Source: Martelella limonii (GTDB lineage Bacteria > Pseudomonadota > Alphaproteobacteria > Rhizobiales > Rhizobiaceae). Taken from it: a stretch of DNA of 64,000 bases. The notes below the pieces were generated by a model that saw only the letters and a list, made by a program, of their open reading frames with translations, was not told where the DNA came from and searched no databases. This document shows positions 24,433 through 33,781 of the stretch, one piece after another (position 1 is the stretch's first letter; every line of letters begins with the position of its first letter). The stretch spans positions 423,140 through 487,139 of the forward strand of contig NZ_JABUOU010000003.1 of assembly GCF_013344475.1 (NCBI RefSeq), written 5' to 3'. The translations under genes and the position numbers were made by a program.

Positions 24433-26700
24433 TTATAGCGGAATATTGTGTTCGTTCGCAAAGCGTTCAAGCAATGCGCGCACCGGGGTTGTGTTGGCGG
24501 GATCATCCAAGGCGGCATTCACCTCAGCGCTGATCGCACCGATATCGAGGCCGAGCAGCATCGCCTTGACCGGGCCGATCGCCGTCGGCGACATCGAGAC
24601 GGAGCGATAGCCGATCGCAAACAGCGCCAGAGCCGAAATCGGCTTGCTGGCATATTCGCCGCAGAGCGTCACCGACACATTGTTGCGCTCGCCGGCGCGC
24701 ACGATCTCGCGCAGCATCCTCAAGAACGGCTTGCTGATTGTGTCGTACCGGTCGGAGACGCGGGCATTGCCGCGATCGATCGCCATGAAGAACTGGTAGA
24801 GGTCGTTGGAGCCGACCGAAACGAAATCCACCTCGGCCATCAGCTCGTCGATCTCGTAGAGCAGCGCCGGGACTTCGAGCATCGCGCCAAGCTCGATCTT
24901 CTTCGGCACGGGATGGCCGAACTTGACCAGATGCTGCACTTCCTTAGCCATCAGCGCGCGGGTCTCCCGCAGCTCGCCGACCTCGGAGACCATCGGCACC
25001 ATAACCTTCAGCGTCTCGCCCGCCGTCGCCTTCATCAACGCGCGCATCTGCATGCGCAGGAGATAGGGGCGGTCGAGCGCCAGCCGGATCGCGCGCCAGC
25101 CCATGGCCGGGTTTTCCTCTTCCTGCGAACGGAAGTAGGAAACCATCTTGTCGGAGCCGATATCGAGCGTGCGGAAGGTCACCGGCCGGTCGCCCGCATG
25201 ATCGAGGACCTGGCGATAAAAGCTTTCCTGCTCGGCGCCCTTGGGCATGCGCGAGGCGATCATGAACTGGAGCTCGGTACGGAACAGGCCAATGCCCTCC
25301 GCGCCCGAATCGTCGAGCTGCGGCAGGTCGACCAGCAGCCCGGCATTCATCATCAGCCTGAAGCGCACGCCATCGGCAGAGATCGGCTCGACCGCACGCA
25401 ACGCCCGGAACTGTTCCTGCCGGCGGGCGCGAAGCCTGACCTTTTCCTCATAGGCAACGACAAGCGCGTCGAGCGGGCGGACATGTACCTCGCCGTCATC
25501 GCCATCGACGATGATGGCATCGCCGTTTTCGACCTGGGCGGCAACGCCGCTTGCCTGGCCGATGACCGGAATGCCCATGGCGCGGGCGACGATGATGACG
25601 TGGCTGGTGGCAGCGCCTTCCTCCAGCACGAGCCCGCGCAGCTTGTCGCGCGGATAGTCCAGAAGCTCGGCCGCGCCCATGACACGGGCAACCACGATGG
25701 CGTCACCCGGGAAGTTCTCGCCGTCGCGATCGATATTGCCGCCGGTCAACTGGCGCAGCAGCCGGTTCGCCAGATCATCGAGATCATGCATGCGGTCGCG
25801 CATGAAGGGATCGGTAAGCCGGATCATGCGCGCCTTGGTATCGCTCTGCACCTTTTCGACGGCGCCTTCGGCGGTGAGCCCGAGCGTGATCGCCTCTTCA
25901 AGGCGCCGCACCCAGCCGCGGTCATGGGCAAACATACGGTAGGTTTCGAGAACCTCGCGATGCTCGCCTTCGGACGGCACGTCGTTGCGCGACAGGAGCT
26001 CGTCGATCGAAAAGCGCAGCTTCTCGACGGCAGCCCTCAGCCGCGCAATCTCGGCGTCGCTGTCCTCGTTCACCAGATTGTTGATGATGATGCGTGGTTC
26101 GTGCAGCACGGCGTGGCCCAGCGCAATGCCTTCGCCATAGGCATCGCCGGAAAGCGAGACCGACCGAGTCAGGTCAAGCTCCATGCCCGGACGTGTGATC
26201 TTCTTCAGGTCGCCGGAGGCGATCAGCTCGGCAAGCAGCATCGCCGCCGTCTGCAGCGCCTCGACCTCTTCCTCGCTATAGGCATGCTCGTCGGTATTCT
26301 GGACGACCAGGACGCCGAGCGTGCGGCCGGCGCGCAGGATCGGCACGCCGAGGAAGGAGTGGTAGATTTCCTCACCGGTTTCCGGAAGGTAGCGGAAGGC
26401 GGGATGCGACTGGGCGTCGGAGAGATTGAGCGGCCGTGCGGAAGCGGCAATGGTGCCGACAAGGCCCTGGCCCATTCTGAGGCTTGCAAGGTGAACGGCA
26501 TCGCGCTTGAGGCCCTGGGTCGCAAACAGCTCCAGCACGCTGTCGGCGCGCAGCACATAGACCGAGCACACCGCCGCCACCATGTTGTCGGCGATCTGGC
26601 CGACGATACGGTCGAGGCGGTCCTGGGGCTCCAATGGCTCCGCCATCAGCTCCCTCAGCCGCTTCAACAATATGCGCGGGCTCGATGCCTGGTGGTTCAT
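24433..26700 (-). CDS. ptsP: PTS-Ntr enzyme I, phosphoenolpyruvate-protein phosphotransferase
   Basis: First phosphotransferase of the nitrogen-related PTS; it passes phosphate from PEP to NPr (PtsO) and then EIIA-Ntr. The 755-residue protein has an N-terminal GAF domain (about 20-165, with FLGVPILRAGRTLGVLVV), a PEP-utiliser N-domain, the phospho-histidine region EEGAATSHVIIVARA (about residue 367) and the PEP-binding barrel (GIGLFRTELQF, then FRTLDIGSDK, and the Cys motif VSVTLCGEYAS). GAF plus EI distinguishes it from sugar EI. Its regulation of K+ and N metabolism is known from the family. Confidence 0.95.
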   Translation of the reverse strand: MNHQASSPRILLKRLRELMAEPLEPQDRLDRIVGQIADNMVAAVCSVYVLRADSVLELFATQGLKRDAVHLASLRMGQGLVGTIAASARPLNLSDAQSHPAFRYLPETGEEIYHSFLGVPILRAGRTLGVLVVQNTDEHAYSEEEVEALQTAAMLLAELIASGDLKKITRPGMELDLTRSVSLSGDAYGEGIALGHAVLHEPRIIINNLVNEDSDAEIARLRAAVEKLRFSIDELLSRNDVPSEGEHREVLETYRMFAHDRGWVRRLEEAITLGLTAEGAVEKVQSDTKARMIRLTDPFMRDRMHDLDDLANRLLRQLTGGNIDRDGENFPGDAIVVARVMGAAELLDYPRDKLRGLVLEEGAATSHVIIVARAMGIPVIGQASGVAAQVENGDAIIVDGDDGEVHVRPLDALVVAYEEKVRLRARRQEQFRALRAVEPISADGVRFRLMMNAGLLVDLPQLDDSGAEGIGLFRTELQFMIASRMPKGAEQESFYRQVLDHAGDRPVTFRTLDIGSDKMVSYFRSQEEENPAMGWRAIRLALDRPYLLRMQMRALMKATAGETLKVMVPMVSEVGELRETRALMAKEVQHLVKFGHPVPKKIELGAMLEVPALLYEIDELMAEVDFVSVGSNDLYQFFMAIDRGNARVSDRYDTISKPFLRMLREIVRAGERNNVSVTLCGEYASKPISALALFAIGYRSVSMSPTAIGPVKAMLLGLDIGAISAEVNAALDDPANTTPVRALLERFANEHNIPL

Positions 26701-26782
26701 CGCAGTCTGTCCCCCGGAAGAGGAAGCCGGAAGGCTTCCCTTGGTGCCCTGAGACTCACCCGGGCACCTTATGGTCTAGCGC

Positions 26783-28033
26783 TTATTTATCGAGACCGTA
26801 GCAGGAATGCAAAGTTCTGACGGCAAGTTCCGCATAAGCGCCGTCAATGAGGATAGAAATCTTGATCTCGGACGTGGTGATCGCCTTGATGTTGATGCCC
26901 TTCTGCGAGAGCGCCTTGAAGGCGGAGGCGGCAACGCCCGAATGCGAGCGCATGCCGATGCCGATCACCGAAATCTTGGCAAGCTCGGTCTCGCTCTGGA
27001 TCACGTCATAGCCGATGTCAGCCTGCTTGGCGGCAAGTGCTGCCTTGGCCTTTTCCACGTCCGAAGCCGGCACCGTGAAGGTCATATCGGTATGGGTGCC
27101 CTCTTCCGAGATATTCTGCACGATCATGTCGACATTGACATGGGCATCGGCGAGCGGGCCGAAGATCGCGGCGGCAACGCCCGGGCGGTCTTCCACGCGG
27201 CGCAGCGAAATCTGTGCCTCATCCTTGGCATACGCGATGCCGGTTACGACTTCCTGTTCCAAAATCTCATCCTCGTCGCAAATCAGGGTACCGGGCGGAT
27301 TGTCGAAATCGCCCATGCCGGGCGCATCCGGCGCATCGAAGCTTGAGCGCACGAAGGTGCGCACCTTGTGAACCATGGCAAGCTCGACGGAGCGAACCTG
27401 CAGAACCTTCGCGCCGAGCGAAGCCATTTCGAGCATTTCCTCGAATGCCACCTTCTTCATCCGCTTCGCCTTCGGCTCGACGCGCGGATCGGTGGTGTAG
27501 ACGCCGTCGACATCGGTGTAGATATCGCAGCGGTCGGCCTTGACGGCGGCAGCGATCGCCACGGCGGACGTATCGGAACCGCCGCGGCCGAGCGTTGCCA
27601 CCCGGTTGTCTGGGCCGATGCCCTGGAAGCCGGCGCAGACGGCAACCTGGCCCTCGCCCATGCGCTTGATGATGTCCGAGCCGTCGATATCGACGATGCG
27701 GGCCGCGCCATGGGTGCCGTCGGTCTTGATCGGCATCTGCCAGCCCTGCCAGGAGCGGGCGTTCACGCCCATCGACTGCAGCACGATCGAAAGCAGACCG
27801 GAGGTCACCTGTTCGCCTGACGAGACCACCACGTCATATTCGCGCGCATCATGCATCGGCGAGGCTTCGCGGGTCCACTCGACCAGCTCGTTGGTCTTGC
27901 CGGCCATGGCGGAGACGACGACGGCGACCTCGTGGCCGGCATCGACCTCCCGTTTCACATGGCGCGCGACATTGCGAATTCGCTCGATATTGGCAACTGA
28001 GGTGCCACCGAATTTCATGACGATGCGGGCCAT
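26783..28033 (-). CDS. lysC: Aspartate kinase
   Basis: First enzyme of the aspartate pathway (lysine, threonine, methionine, DAP). The 416-residue protein begins MARIVMKFGGTSVAN, the amino-acid kinase motif, and includes VSSGEQVTSGLL and GRGGSDTSAVAIAAA for substrate and ATP binding. Two C-terminal ACT domains (about 265-410; for example KISVIGIGMRSHSGVAASAF) give lysine or threonine feedback control. Start at 28033 follows GGAAAG; a 37-codon in-frame extension is discarded. It lies upstream of ptsP on the same strand with an 82-base gap. Confidence 0.96.
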   Translation of the reverse strand: MARIVMKFGGTSVANIERIRNVARHVKREVDAGHEVAVVVSAMAGKTNELVEWTREASPMHDAREYDVVVSSGEQVTSGLLSIVLQSMGVNARSWQGWQMPIKTDGTHGAARIVDIDGSDIIKRMGEGQVAVCAGFQGIGPDNRVATLGRGGSDTSAVAIAAAVKADRCDIYTDVDGVYTTDPRVEPKAKRMKKVAFEEMLEMASLGAKVLQVRSVELAMVHKVRTFVRSSFDAPDAPGMGDFDNPPGTLICDEDEILEQEVVTGIAYAKDEAQISLRRVEDRPGVAAAIFGPLADAHVNVDMIVQNISEEGTHTDMTFTVPASDVEKAKAALAAKQADIGYDVIQSETELAKISVIGIGMRSHSGVAASAFKALSQKGINIKAITTSEIKISILIDGAYAELAVRTLHSCYGLDK

Positions 28034-28226
28034 TGACGACTTTCCAAACTCGATATTCTTAAGGCGCCGAGGCCGGCTGCCAGTCCAGATCGCTTTCCTG
28101 GGCGCGCGGACTCTTGCTCCGAAGTCGGCCAAATGGTGACGCAAGCCGGGAAAACTGCGGTGTCTTAGCGAAATCGCCGCCTTCGCGCAATGGCGCTTTC
28201 AGCGAAGCCGGGACTGCGCCGTGCAC

Positions 28227-29000
28227 TTATTTTTGCGAAAGCCGGGTCGGCATCACCAGCGGGCCGCCGTCGGCGTGGCCGAAATAGGCCTCCACGCCAT
28301 AGACCCGGCGCAGGTTTTCGGGCGTCAGCACCCGTTCGGGCGTTCCATCTGCGATGATGCGCCCCTGATCGAGCACGACAACACGGGTGCACCAGCGGGC
28401 GGCAAGGCCCAGATCGTGCAGCGACACGAGCACGGAACGCCCCTCGCGCAGGAGCGAATAGAAGACTTCCATCAGCCCGATCTGGTGGGCGGGATCAAGC
28501 CCCGCGACCGGCTCGTCCGCCACGAGAAGCGGCGTGGCCTGGGCAAGCGCGCGCGCGATCAGAACCCGGGCGCGCTCGCCGCCCGAAAGCGTGTCGGCGG
28601 CGCGATCTGCAAAAGCGTCGACGCCCATGCGCGCCATCGCTTCGGCGATGATCTGCCCGCCCGCGAAATCGCCGACGGCGCCGCGTTCGCGCCAGGGCTG
28701 CCGGCCGAGCGCGACGACATGGCGCACCTTGACCGGCCAGGCGATCTCGTGATCCTGCGGCAGGAACGCCACGCGGCAGGCGCGCTCCACGGCCTTGAGG
28801 CTTTCGAGCGGACTTTCCTGCAGATGAACCGAGCCGGTAGCGGGCAGCAGACCGATGGCCGCCTTCAGGAGCGTGGTCTTGCCGGCGCCGTTCGGTCCGA
28901 TCAGGCCGACGAACTCGCCGCGGCGGACCTCAAGATCGACGCCATCAACGATGGCGCGGCCATCCCGTCTGACCGTCAGGTTTTCGGCGCGCAGCAACAT
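28227..29000 (-). CDS. btuD: Vitamin B12 ABC transporter ATPase
   Basis: A 257-residue ABC ATPase with Walker A GPNGAGKTT, Q-loop region FLPQDHEIAWP, signature LSGGERARVLIARAL, Walker B LLVADEPVAGLD and H-loop VSLHDL. Its ATG at 29000 overlaps the stop of the upstream permease (TGATG). It is the last gene of a btuB-btuF-btuC-btuD operon downstream of a cobalamin riboswitch. Iron-siderophore ATPases look alike, but the riboswitch decides the assignment. The reading frame stays open for another 320 codons upstream, which is a shadow of the permease gene. Confidence 0.9.
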   Translation of the reverse strand: MLLRAENLTVRRDGRAIVDGVDLEVRRGEFVGLIGPNGAGKTTLLKAAIGLLPATGSVHLQESPLESLKAVERACRVAFLPQDHEIAWPVKVRHVVALGRQPWRERGAVGDFAGGQIIAEAMARMGVDAFADRAADTLSGGERARVLIARALAQATPLLVADEPVAGLDPAHQIGLMEVFYSLLREGRSVLVSLHDLGLAARWCTRVVVLDQGRIIADGTPERVLTPENLRRVYGVEAYFGHADGGPLVMPTRLSQK

Positions 29001-30001
29001 CACAGGAGCTCCCTGCGGGTCTTGTAGATCAGCCAGAGAAAGAAGGGCGCCCCGATCAGCGCGGTAACAACGCCGATCTTCAGATCCCGTTCGGGCGCCA
29101 CCACCCTGACCGCCACATCCGCCGCCAGCAAAACCGCCGCGCCGCCGAGCGCGCTTGCCGGCAGCAGTCGCGACGGAACGGAGCCGACCAGCGGCCGCAG
29201 CACATGCGGGACCACAAGACCGACGAAGCCGATCGTGCCGGCGACGGCTGTTGCAGCGCCCACGCTTGCCGCCACGCCCCAGATCACCTGCTGCTCGGTC
29301 CACCTTGGCGACATGCCGAGACTTGCCGCGGCGTCGCTGCCAAGCGTGAGGACGTCCAGGGAACGGCGCGCACTGAACAGCAGCACCCATCCGGCCAGCA
29401 TGAAGGGTGCCGACAGCCAGACATGCAGCATGGACCGGTCCGCAAGCGAGCCCAGCATCCAGAACATGATTTCGGCGGCGGCAAACGGATTGGGCGAGAG
29501 ATTGAGCGCAAGCGACGTCATGGCGCCCGCGAAACTCGTGACCGCAACGCCCGCGAGGATGATCGTCAGACTGCGTGATCCCCCGCCCGCCAGAAACCGC
29601 ACCAGCACCACGGCGGCAAAGGCAAAGACCAGCGCCAGCGCCGGCAGGGCAATCACGAACAGCGCCGACAAACCGGTATAGATTGCGATCACCGCACCCA
29701 GAGAGGCGGACGCCGATACGCCGAGAAGGCCGGGCGCCGCCAGCGGATTGCGCAGATAGCCCTGCAGCACGGCGCCGGAAAGGCCGAGCGTCGCCCCGAT
29801 CATCAGCCCGAGAATGGCGCGCGGCAGACGGATTTCCTGCATGATCAGCACGATCGAGCCCGCATCGCGCCCGAACAGGCCGGCGATGCTGTGGCCAAAG
29901 CCGATCGCGGCAGGACCGACTGTCAGCGAGGCCATGAACAACACGCAGACAGCCACGCAAAGCGCCGCCATCAGCCGAACGTAACGCCGGTCTTCACTCA
30001 T
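29000..30001 (-). CDS. btuC: Vitamin B12 ABC transporter permease (FecCD family)
   Basis: A 333-residue inner-membrane permease of the FecCD/BtuC family with about ten spans. Family marks are IRLPRAILGLMIGATLGLSGAVLQGYLRNPLAAPGLLG, given here by its parts IRLPRAILGLMIG and YLRNPLAAPGLLGV, and the later FVGLVVPHVLRPLVG. Start at 30001 (MSEDRRYVRL) overlaps the end of the binding-protein gene. It forms the translocation pore for the binding protein and ATPase on either side in the operon. Confidence 0.92.
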   Translation of the reverse strand: MSEDRRYVRLMAALCVAVCVLFMASLTVGPAAIGFGHSIAGLFGRDAGSIVLIMQEIRLPRAILGLMIGATLGLSGAVLQGYLRNPLAAPGLLGVSASASLGAVIAIYTGLSALFVIALPALALVFAFAAVVLVRFLAGGGSRSLTIILAGVAVTSFAGAMTSLALNLSPNPFAAAEIMFWMLGSLADRSMLHVWLSAPFMLAGWVLLFSARRSLDVLTLGSDAAASLGMSPRWTEQQVIWGVAASVGAATAVAGTIGFVGLVVPHVLRPLVGSVPSRLLPASALGGAAVLLAADVAVRVVAPERDLKIGVVTALIGAPFFLWLIYKTRRELL

Positions 30002-30857
30002 CGCCCGCAGCTCCTGCCAGCCGGGCGGCAATCAGCGAAATGCCCGCGACATTAAAGGGCCCGCCGCAGATCGAGTAGCGGCTGGGCAGCACGACATAAT
30101 CCGCCTTTTCGGCTGCAGCGACGAAGGCCGGATGGGAAAAACCCTGCTGCGCCAGAGAGGGCGCGTCGTAGCCGACATCCCCGCCGATGATCACCTCGGG
30201 CGCCGCCATCAACAGCCGTTCGAGCGGCAGCCGGCCGAGACTGTCGAGGCCAGTGGTCGCCGCGATGTTGACGAGGCCGAGCCGCGCGATCATCTCCCCT
30301 GCAAGGCTGTTTTCGCCCGATGTATAGCCATTTGCGTAGTAGAGCGCCGCCGTGCGCGCCGTCGCGGGCATCGCTGCAAGCGCGGCGAGGCTTTCATCCA
30401 TGTTGGCAATCAAGGCCGCCGCCGCCTGCCCCCTGTCGAGAAGAACGCCGAGACGGACGAGGTTCTTGCGTACATCGTCAAGAGAAGAGGCCGGCGGGAA
30501 TTCCGCTACGGGAATACCGAGCCGCTTGAGGAGATCAACCGTGGGGCGGGTGGTATAGGTTCCGGCGAGCACGAGATCGGGCTTCAGTTGAAAGACCTGC
30601 TCCGCAAGGCCGGTATTCTGCGGATAGGCCGCCGCTTCCTCCGCCATCATCGAGACAGCAGGGTCTGCGGCAAGCATCGAGACAGACACCAGCTGTCTTT
30701 CCGCGGCAATCATCATCGCCATCTGATCAGTGCAGAGATTGATCGACACCACCCGCCCGGGCGCTGCCGAAACCGTGGAGGAAAACAGAAGCAGGAACCC
30801 GGCGCACGCAGCAAAGAGACGGTGAACGTTTCGTTTGGCGTACGCCGGGGATAGCAT
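29994..30857 (-). CDS. btuF: Periplasmic vitamin B12 binding protein
   Basis: A 287-residue BtuF/FecB-type (helical backbone) binding protein. It has a signal peptide ending near SSTVSAAPG, then RVVSINLCTDQMAMMIA, the LKPDLVLAGTYTTRP ligand-face segment, and a long central helix. Its ATG directly follows the btuB stop (TAG-ATG) and its stop overlaps the permease start, so the operon is tightly coupled. Specificity for cobalamin is inferred from the upstream riboswitch and btuB. Confidence 0.88.
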   Translation of the reverse strand: MLSPAYAKRNVHRLFAACAGFLLLFSSTVSAAPGRVVSINLCTDQMAMMIAAERQLVSVSMLAADPAVSMMAEEAAAYPQNTGLAEQVFQLKPDLVLAGTYTTRPTVDLLKRLGIPVAEFPPASSLDDVRKNLVRLGVLLDRGQAAAALIANMDESLAALAAMPATARTAALYYANGYTSGENSLAGEMIARLGLVNIAATTGLDSLGRLPLERLLMAAPEVIIGGDVGYDAPSLAQQGFSHPAFVAAAEKADYVVLPSRYSICGGPFNVAGISLIAARLAGAAGDE

Positions 30858-32777
30858 CTAGAAGGTCCTTCGGTAGGCAAGGGTGACGGTCGTGCCGGGG
30901 CCAACATAGCCGGTGATCGTCTCGTAGTCCTCGTTGAAAAGATTTTCGACCGCGAATTTGATGTTTGACAATTCGTCCACGGCATAATTCGCGGAAACAT
31001 CGACGAGGGTATAGGCGCCAAGCTGGGGATTGTAGCTTGACGTATTGGTCCAGCGGCTGCCGACATATTCGATATCGGCGGCAAGGTTCAGCCGCTCGGT
31101 TGCCTGCCAGCTTGCCGCTGCCGTGAGCTTCAGCCGGTTCTGGTCGGCAATGTACTGGTCGTCGGTCTCGTTCTTCGGCAGGCGGTATTCGAAGCCGAAA
31201 TCAAGGCCGAGGCGGTCATTGAGAAGGGCCTGCGAATAGACGGCGCGCACGCCGGAGACCTTGGCCTTCTCGATGTTCTCCATGGTGCCGATATAAGTTG
31301 GCGGTCCGGAAACGTAGACGATCATGTCGTCGATATAGTTCTCGTAATAGACGACATCGACGACGCTGCCATAGCCGGAATCCCAGTTGAGCCCCGCTTC
31401 CCAGTTCTTCGAGGTTTCCGGGTCAAGATTGGGGTTGCCGACATACGACCCGTCAAAGGCCCAGTAGAGATCGTTGAAGGTTGGCGCCTGGAAGCCGGTG
31501 GAGAAGGAAGCGCGCGCGGTCAGGCCTTCCACCAGTTCGTAGCCGAGGCCGACATTGTAGGTCAGCGCGCCGCCAAACTGTTCGTCGGCATCGTAGCGCA
31601 GGCCGGAATTCAGCGTCAGCGCGTCGACCTCGAGGCTGTACTGGCCATAAACCGCCCCGACGCTGCGGCCGGTTTCGGTGTAATCGACCGAGGAATCCAC
31701 GGTTTCGCGGTAGGCGTCAAAGCCCAGCGTGAACACGTTGAGCGCATCGCCAGCGACGACTTCCCTGGTGGTCGAGCCGGAAAGGCCGACGCGGTTCGTG
31801 TCGTAATGGGTCTCCGCCTCGGGATGATCGTTGCGGAAATTCTTCTGGTAGTCGAAGGCCGAATAGAGCTCGAACACCGAGGACCAGTCATCCGCATGGT
31901 CGATTTCGGCGCCGAGCTTGAAGGCGGAATTGGTCTGGTAAGACTGATTGGCGCCGTAGACGAGGTCTCCGGTGTAGAAATCCGTGTAGGGCGCGCTGTC
32001 GAAATGCGGGTTGGAACGCGAATAAAAGCCCTGCGAGTAAACGCGGCCCCAGGCGAAATCCTTGCCGATCGAATAATTGAAGGCGCCCTGGAGGAAACCG
32101 TCGCGGCCGGACTCGTGCACGAAATTGTCAGGCGTGGTGAAATCGTAGCCTTCGGTGCCCAGGAGTGACAGGCCGACATTGAAATCGACGCCGTTTTCGG
32201 TGATGCCGCGCGCGGACAGCGTACCGAAGCCGCCCCAGGGATAGGTTACGCCGGTTTCGACCGTGGTGCAGATCGCAGCCCCAGTCTCGCAGGCGCTGCC
32301 ATCCTTGGTGATGATGTTGACGACGCCGCCGATGGCATCCGATCCCCATTGCGCCGAATGCGCGCCTTCGACGATCTCGACCCTTGCGACGCTGGCAAGC
32401 GGGATGTTGGCGATGGCAGACGTACCGCTGGTTGCCGACGACACCCGCATGCCGTCCACCAGCACGAGCGTCTGGCCGGCATTGACGCCGCGAAGGGTGA
32501 GGCCCGCCTCGGCGCCCTGGCCGCCATAGGTCGCAACATTGACGCCTGGATAGCGCCTCAAAAGCGACGGCAGATCGACGGCTGCGGAACGCTCGATGTC
32601 TTCTTCGCTCACCACGGTCACGGTGGAAGTGGACTGCACGATCGTCGACGGCCGGCGCAGCGGCGTGACGACATAGACCGGCTCAAGCACCGTGGTGGCC
32701 ACGGCTTCCTGCGCAAGGCCCTCTCCGGCCGACGCAAGCACTGCGGCTGCAACGCCTGCAGCAATGAATTCTCTCAT
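30858..32777 (-). CDS. btuB: TonB-dependent vitamin B12 outer-membrane receptor
   Basis: A 639-residue outer-membrane receptor. The signal peptide is MREFIAAGVAAAVLASAGEG with cleavage after GLAQ. The TonB-box-like EPVYVVTPLRRPS follows, then the plug domain (about 45-150, with LPSLLRRYPGVNVATYGGQG, LRGVNAGQTLVLVDGMRV and GSDAIGGVVNIITK) and a 22-strand barrel ending in VTLAYRRTF with terminal Phe. Start at 32777 follows GGGGAT and gives the signal peptide; a 50-codon extension is rejected. First gene of the B12 operon, 164 bases after a cobalamin riboswitch. Confidence 0.93.
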   Translation of the reverse strand: MREFIAAGVAAAVLASAGEGLAQEAVATTVLEPVYVVTPLRRPSTIVQSTSTVTVVSEEDIERSAAVDLPSLLRRYPGVNVATYGGQGAEAGLTLRGVNAGQTLVLVDGMRVSSATSGTSAIANIPLASVARVEIVEGAHSAQWGSDAIGGVVNIITKDGSACETGAAICTTVETGVTYPWGGFGTLSARGITENGVDFNVGLSLLGTEGYDFTTPDNFVHESGRDGFLQGAFNYSIGKDFAWGRVYSQGFYSRSNPHFDSAPYTDFYTGDLVYGANQSYQTNSAFKLGAEIDHADDWSSVFELYSAFDYQKNFRNDHPEAETHYDTNRVGLSGSTTREVVAGDALNVFTLGFDAYRETVDSSVDYTETGRSVGAVYGQYSLEVDALTLNSGLRYDADEQFGGALTYNVGLGYELVEGLTARASFSTGFQAPTFNDLYWAFDGSYVGNPNLDPETSKNWEAGLNWDSGYGSVVDVVYYENYIDDMIVYVSGPPTYIGTMENIEKAKVSGVRAVYSQALLNDRLGLDFGFEYRLPKNETDDQYIADQNRLKLTAAASWQATERLNLAADIEYVGSRWTNTSSYNPQLGAYTLVDVSANYAVDELSNIKFAVENLFNEDYETITGYVGPGTTVTLAYRRTF

Positions 32778-32940
32778 ATCAAATCCCCATTCGGGCCGGC
32801 AAAAGGCCGGCGCAAGACACCGTGGGGAAGGAAGCGGGGCGCACCCGGCATCCATCCACGGCAACATCGTTTCGAATGTCACCGCGACGGACGTCCGCGC
32901 CTGAACAAGAACCCCGTGTTCAAGCAAGGGTGACTGGATC

Positions 32941-33110
32941 GGGCAGGTCTCCTGGCTTCCGCGTCATCGCCATTGTCTCCGTCTTCCCGGGCAAGCCCAG
33001 TGACATATGGAAACGGCTCTGCGGTTACAGTTGCGGGGGCAGCCACGGATTGGGGGCAAAAGCCCTGTGCCGTGTTCCCTTTTCATCCGCTCTTTCGAAC
33101 GGAACCTGAT
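32941..33110 (-). promoter_or_regulatory. Cobalamin (B12) riboswitch
   Basis: On the minus strand the conserved elements occur in order: AGGTTCC, GATGAAAAGGGAA, GGCTGCCCCCGCAACTGTAA, TCACTGGGC, GGGAAGAC and the B12 box AAGCCAGGAGACCTGCC. This is the standard cobalamin aptamer. It precedes btuB, so receptor and transporter should be shut off by adenosylcobalamin. The surrounding 465-base gap holds no other gene. Confidence 0.96.
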
Positions 33111-33242
33111 CCGCGCGCAACCTATGCTGCAGACATAAGGCAAGTCAATGAACCTTGATGCGCCATTTGTAGGAACGATTTCAAGCTATTGCGTTCCGGC
33201 CACAGGTTGGAGGCAAAGCCGGGCCTCGACGGGCCCGCGCTT

Positions 33243-33707
33243 TCAGCGCGGGACCACGCTCAAGGAGCCGTCGGTCTCCAGAATGACGCTGGAAATGGCG
33301 TCCAGCCCTTCATTGCCGCTTGCGCGTACCGCAGCCCGCACCTCATCCTCGGTCAGCCTCTGGCTCTGCATCGCCTGTCTCAGAAACTCTCCGTCACGCG
33401 CCACCAGGGTCGGTTCGCTCTTTACCAGGTGGTTGATGACGGAAAAGCGGACGGAGAGCCAGGTAATGGCAAATTGCAGGAAGATCAGCAGCGCCAGCGC
33501 TGCGGCACCTTCGGCAAGAGGCACGGACTTGCTGAGCGTGACGGTTGCAAGGATGGAGCCCAAAGCCACGGTCACCACAAGATCGAAGGCGTTGAGCTTG
33601 GAAAGCGTTCGCTTGCCGCTGACGCGCAACATCACCACGAGGGCGACATAAGCGAGACCGCCGATGACGAGGACCCGGAGGATTCCGGCAAAATTATCAA
33701 AAAACAT
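33243..33707 (-). CDS. YetF/DUF421-family membrane protein
   Basis: A 154-residue inner-membrane protein with three N-terminal hydrophobic spans (from about residue 8), the DUF421 motif RVSGKRTLSKLNAFDLVVTVALGS (given by its ends RVSGKRTLSKL and FDLVVTVALGS) and a small cytoplasmic domain with ARDGEFLRQAM, LTEDEVRAAVR and ETDGSLSVV. GGGAG precedes the ATG at 33707. The family is common in Firmicutes and Proteobacteria and its role is not established. pncB lies 74 bases upstream on the same strand. Confidence 0.85.
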   Translation of the reverse strand: MFFDNFAGILRVLVIGGLAYVALVVMLRVSGKRTLSKLNAFDLVVTVALGSILATVTLSKSVPLAEGAAALALLIFLQFAITWLSVRFSVINHLVKSEPTLVARDGEFLRQAMQSQRLTEDEVRAAVRASGNEGLDAISSVILETDGSLSVVPR

Positions 33708-33781
33708 CCGCGTTCTCCCTTTTCTCCTAGAGGCAACGCCCGCTTGGGAGAAAAGGTCCTGAAGCTTGCCGGAAAGACCCG

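Noticed and set aside
24448..26820. Plus-strand open frame of 790 codons opposite ptsP
   Set aside because: Antisense shadow of ptsP running past its ends; His/Arg-rich with no family resemblance.
28227..29960. A single 577-codon fusion of permease and ATPase
   Set aside because: The first 320 codons are an out-of-frame shadow of the btuC gene; the ATPase starts at 29000 in a TGATG overlap.
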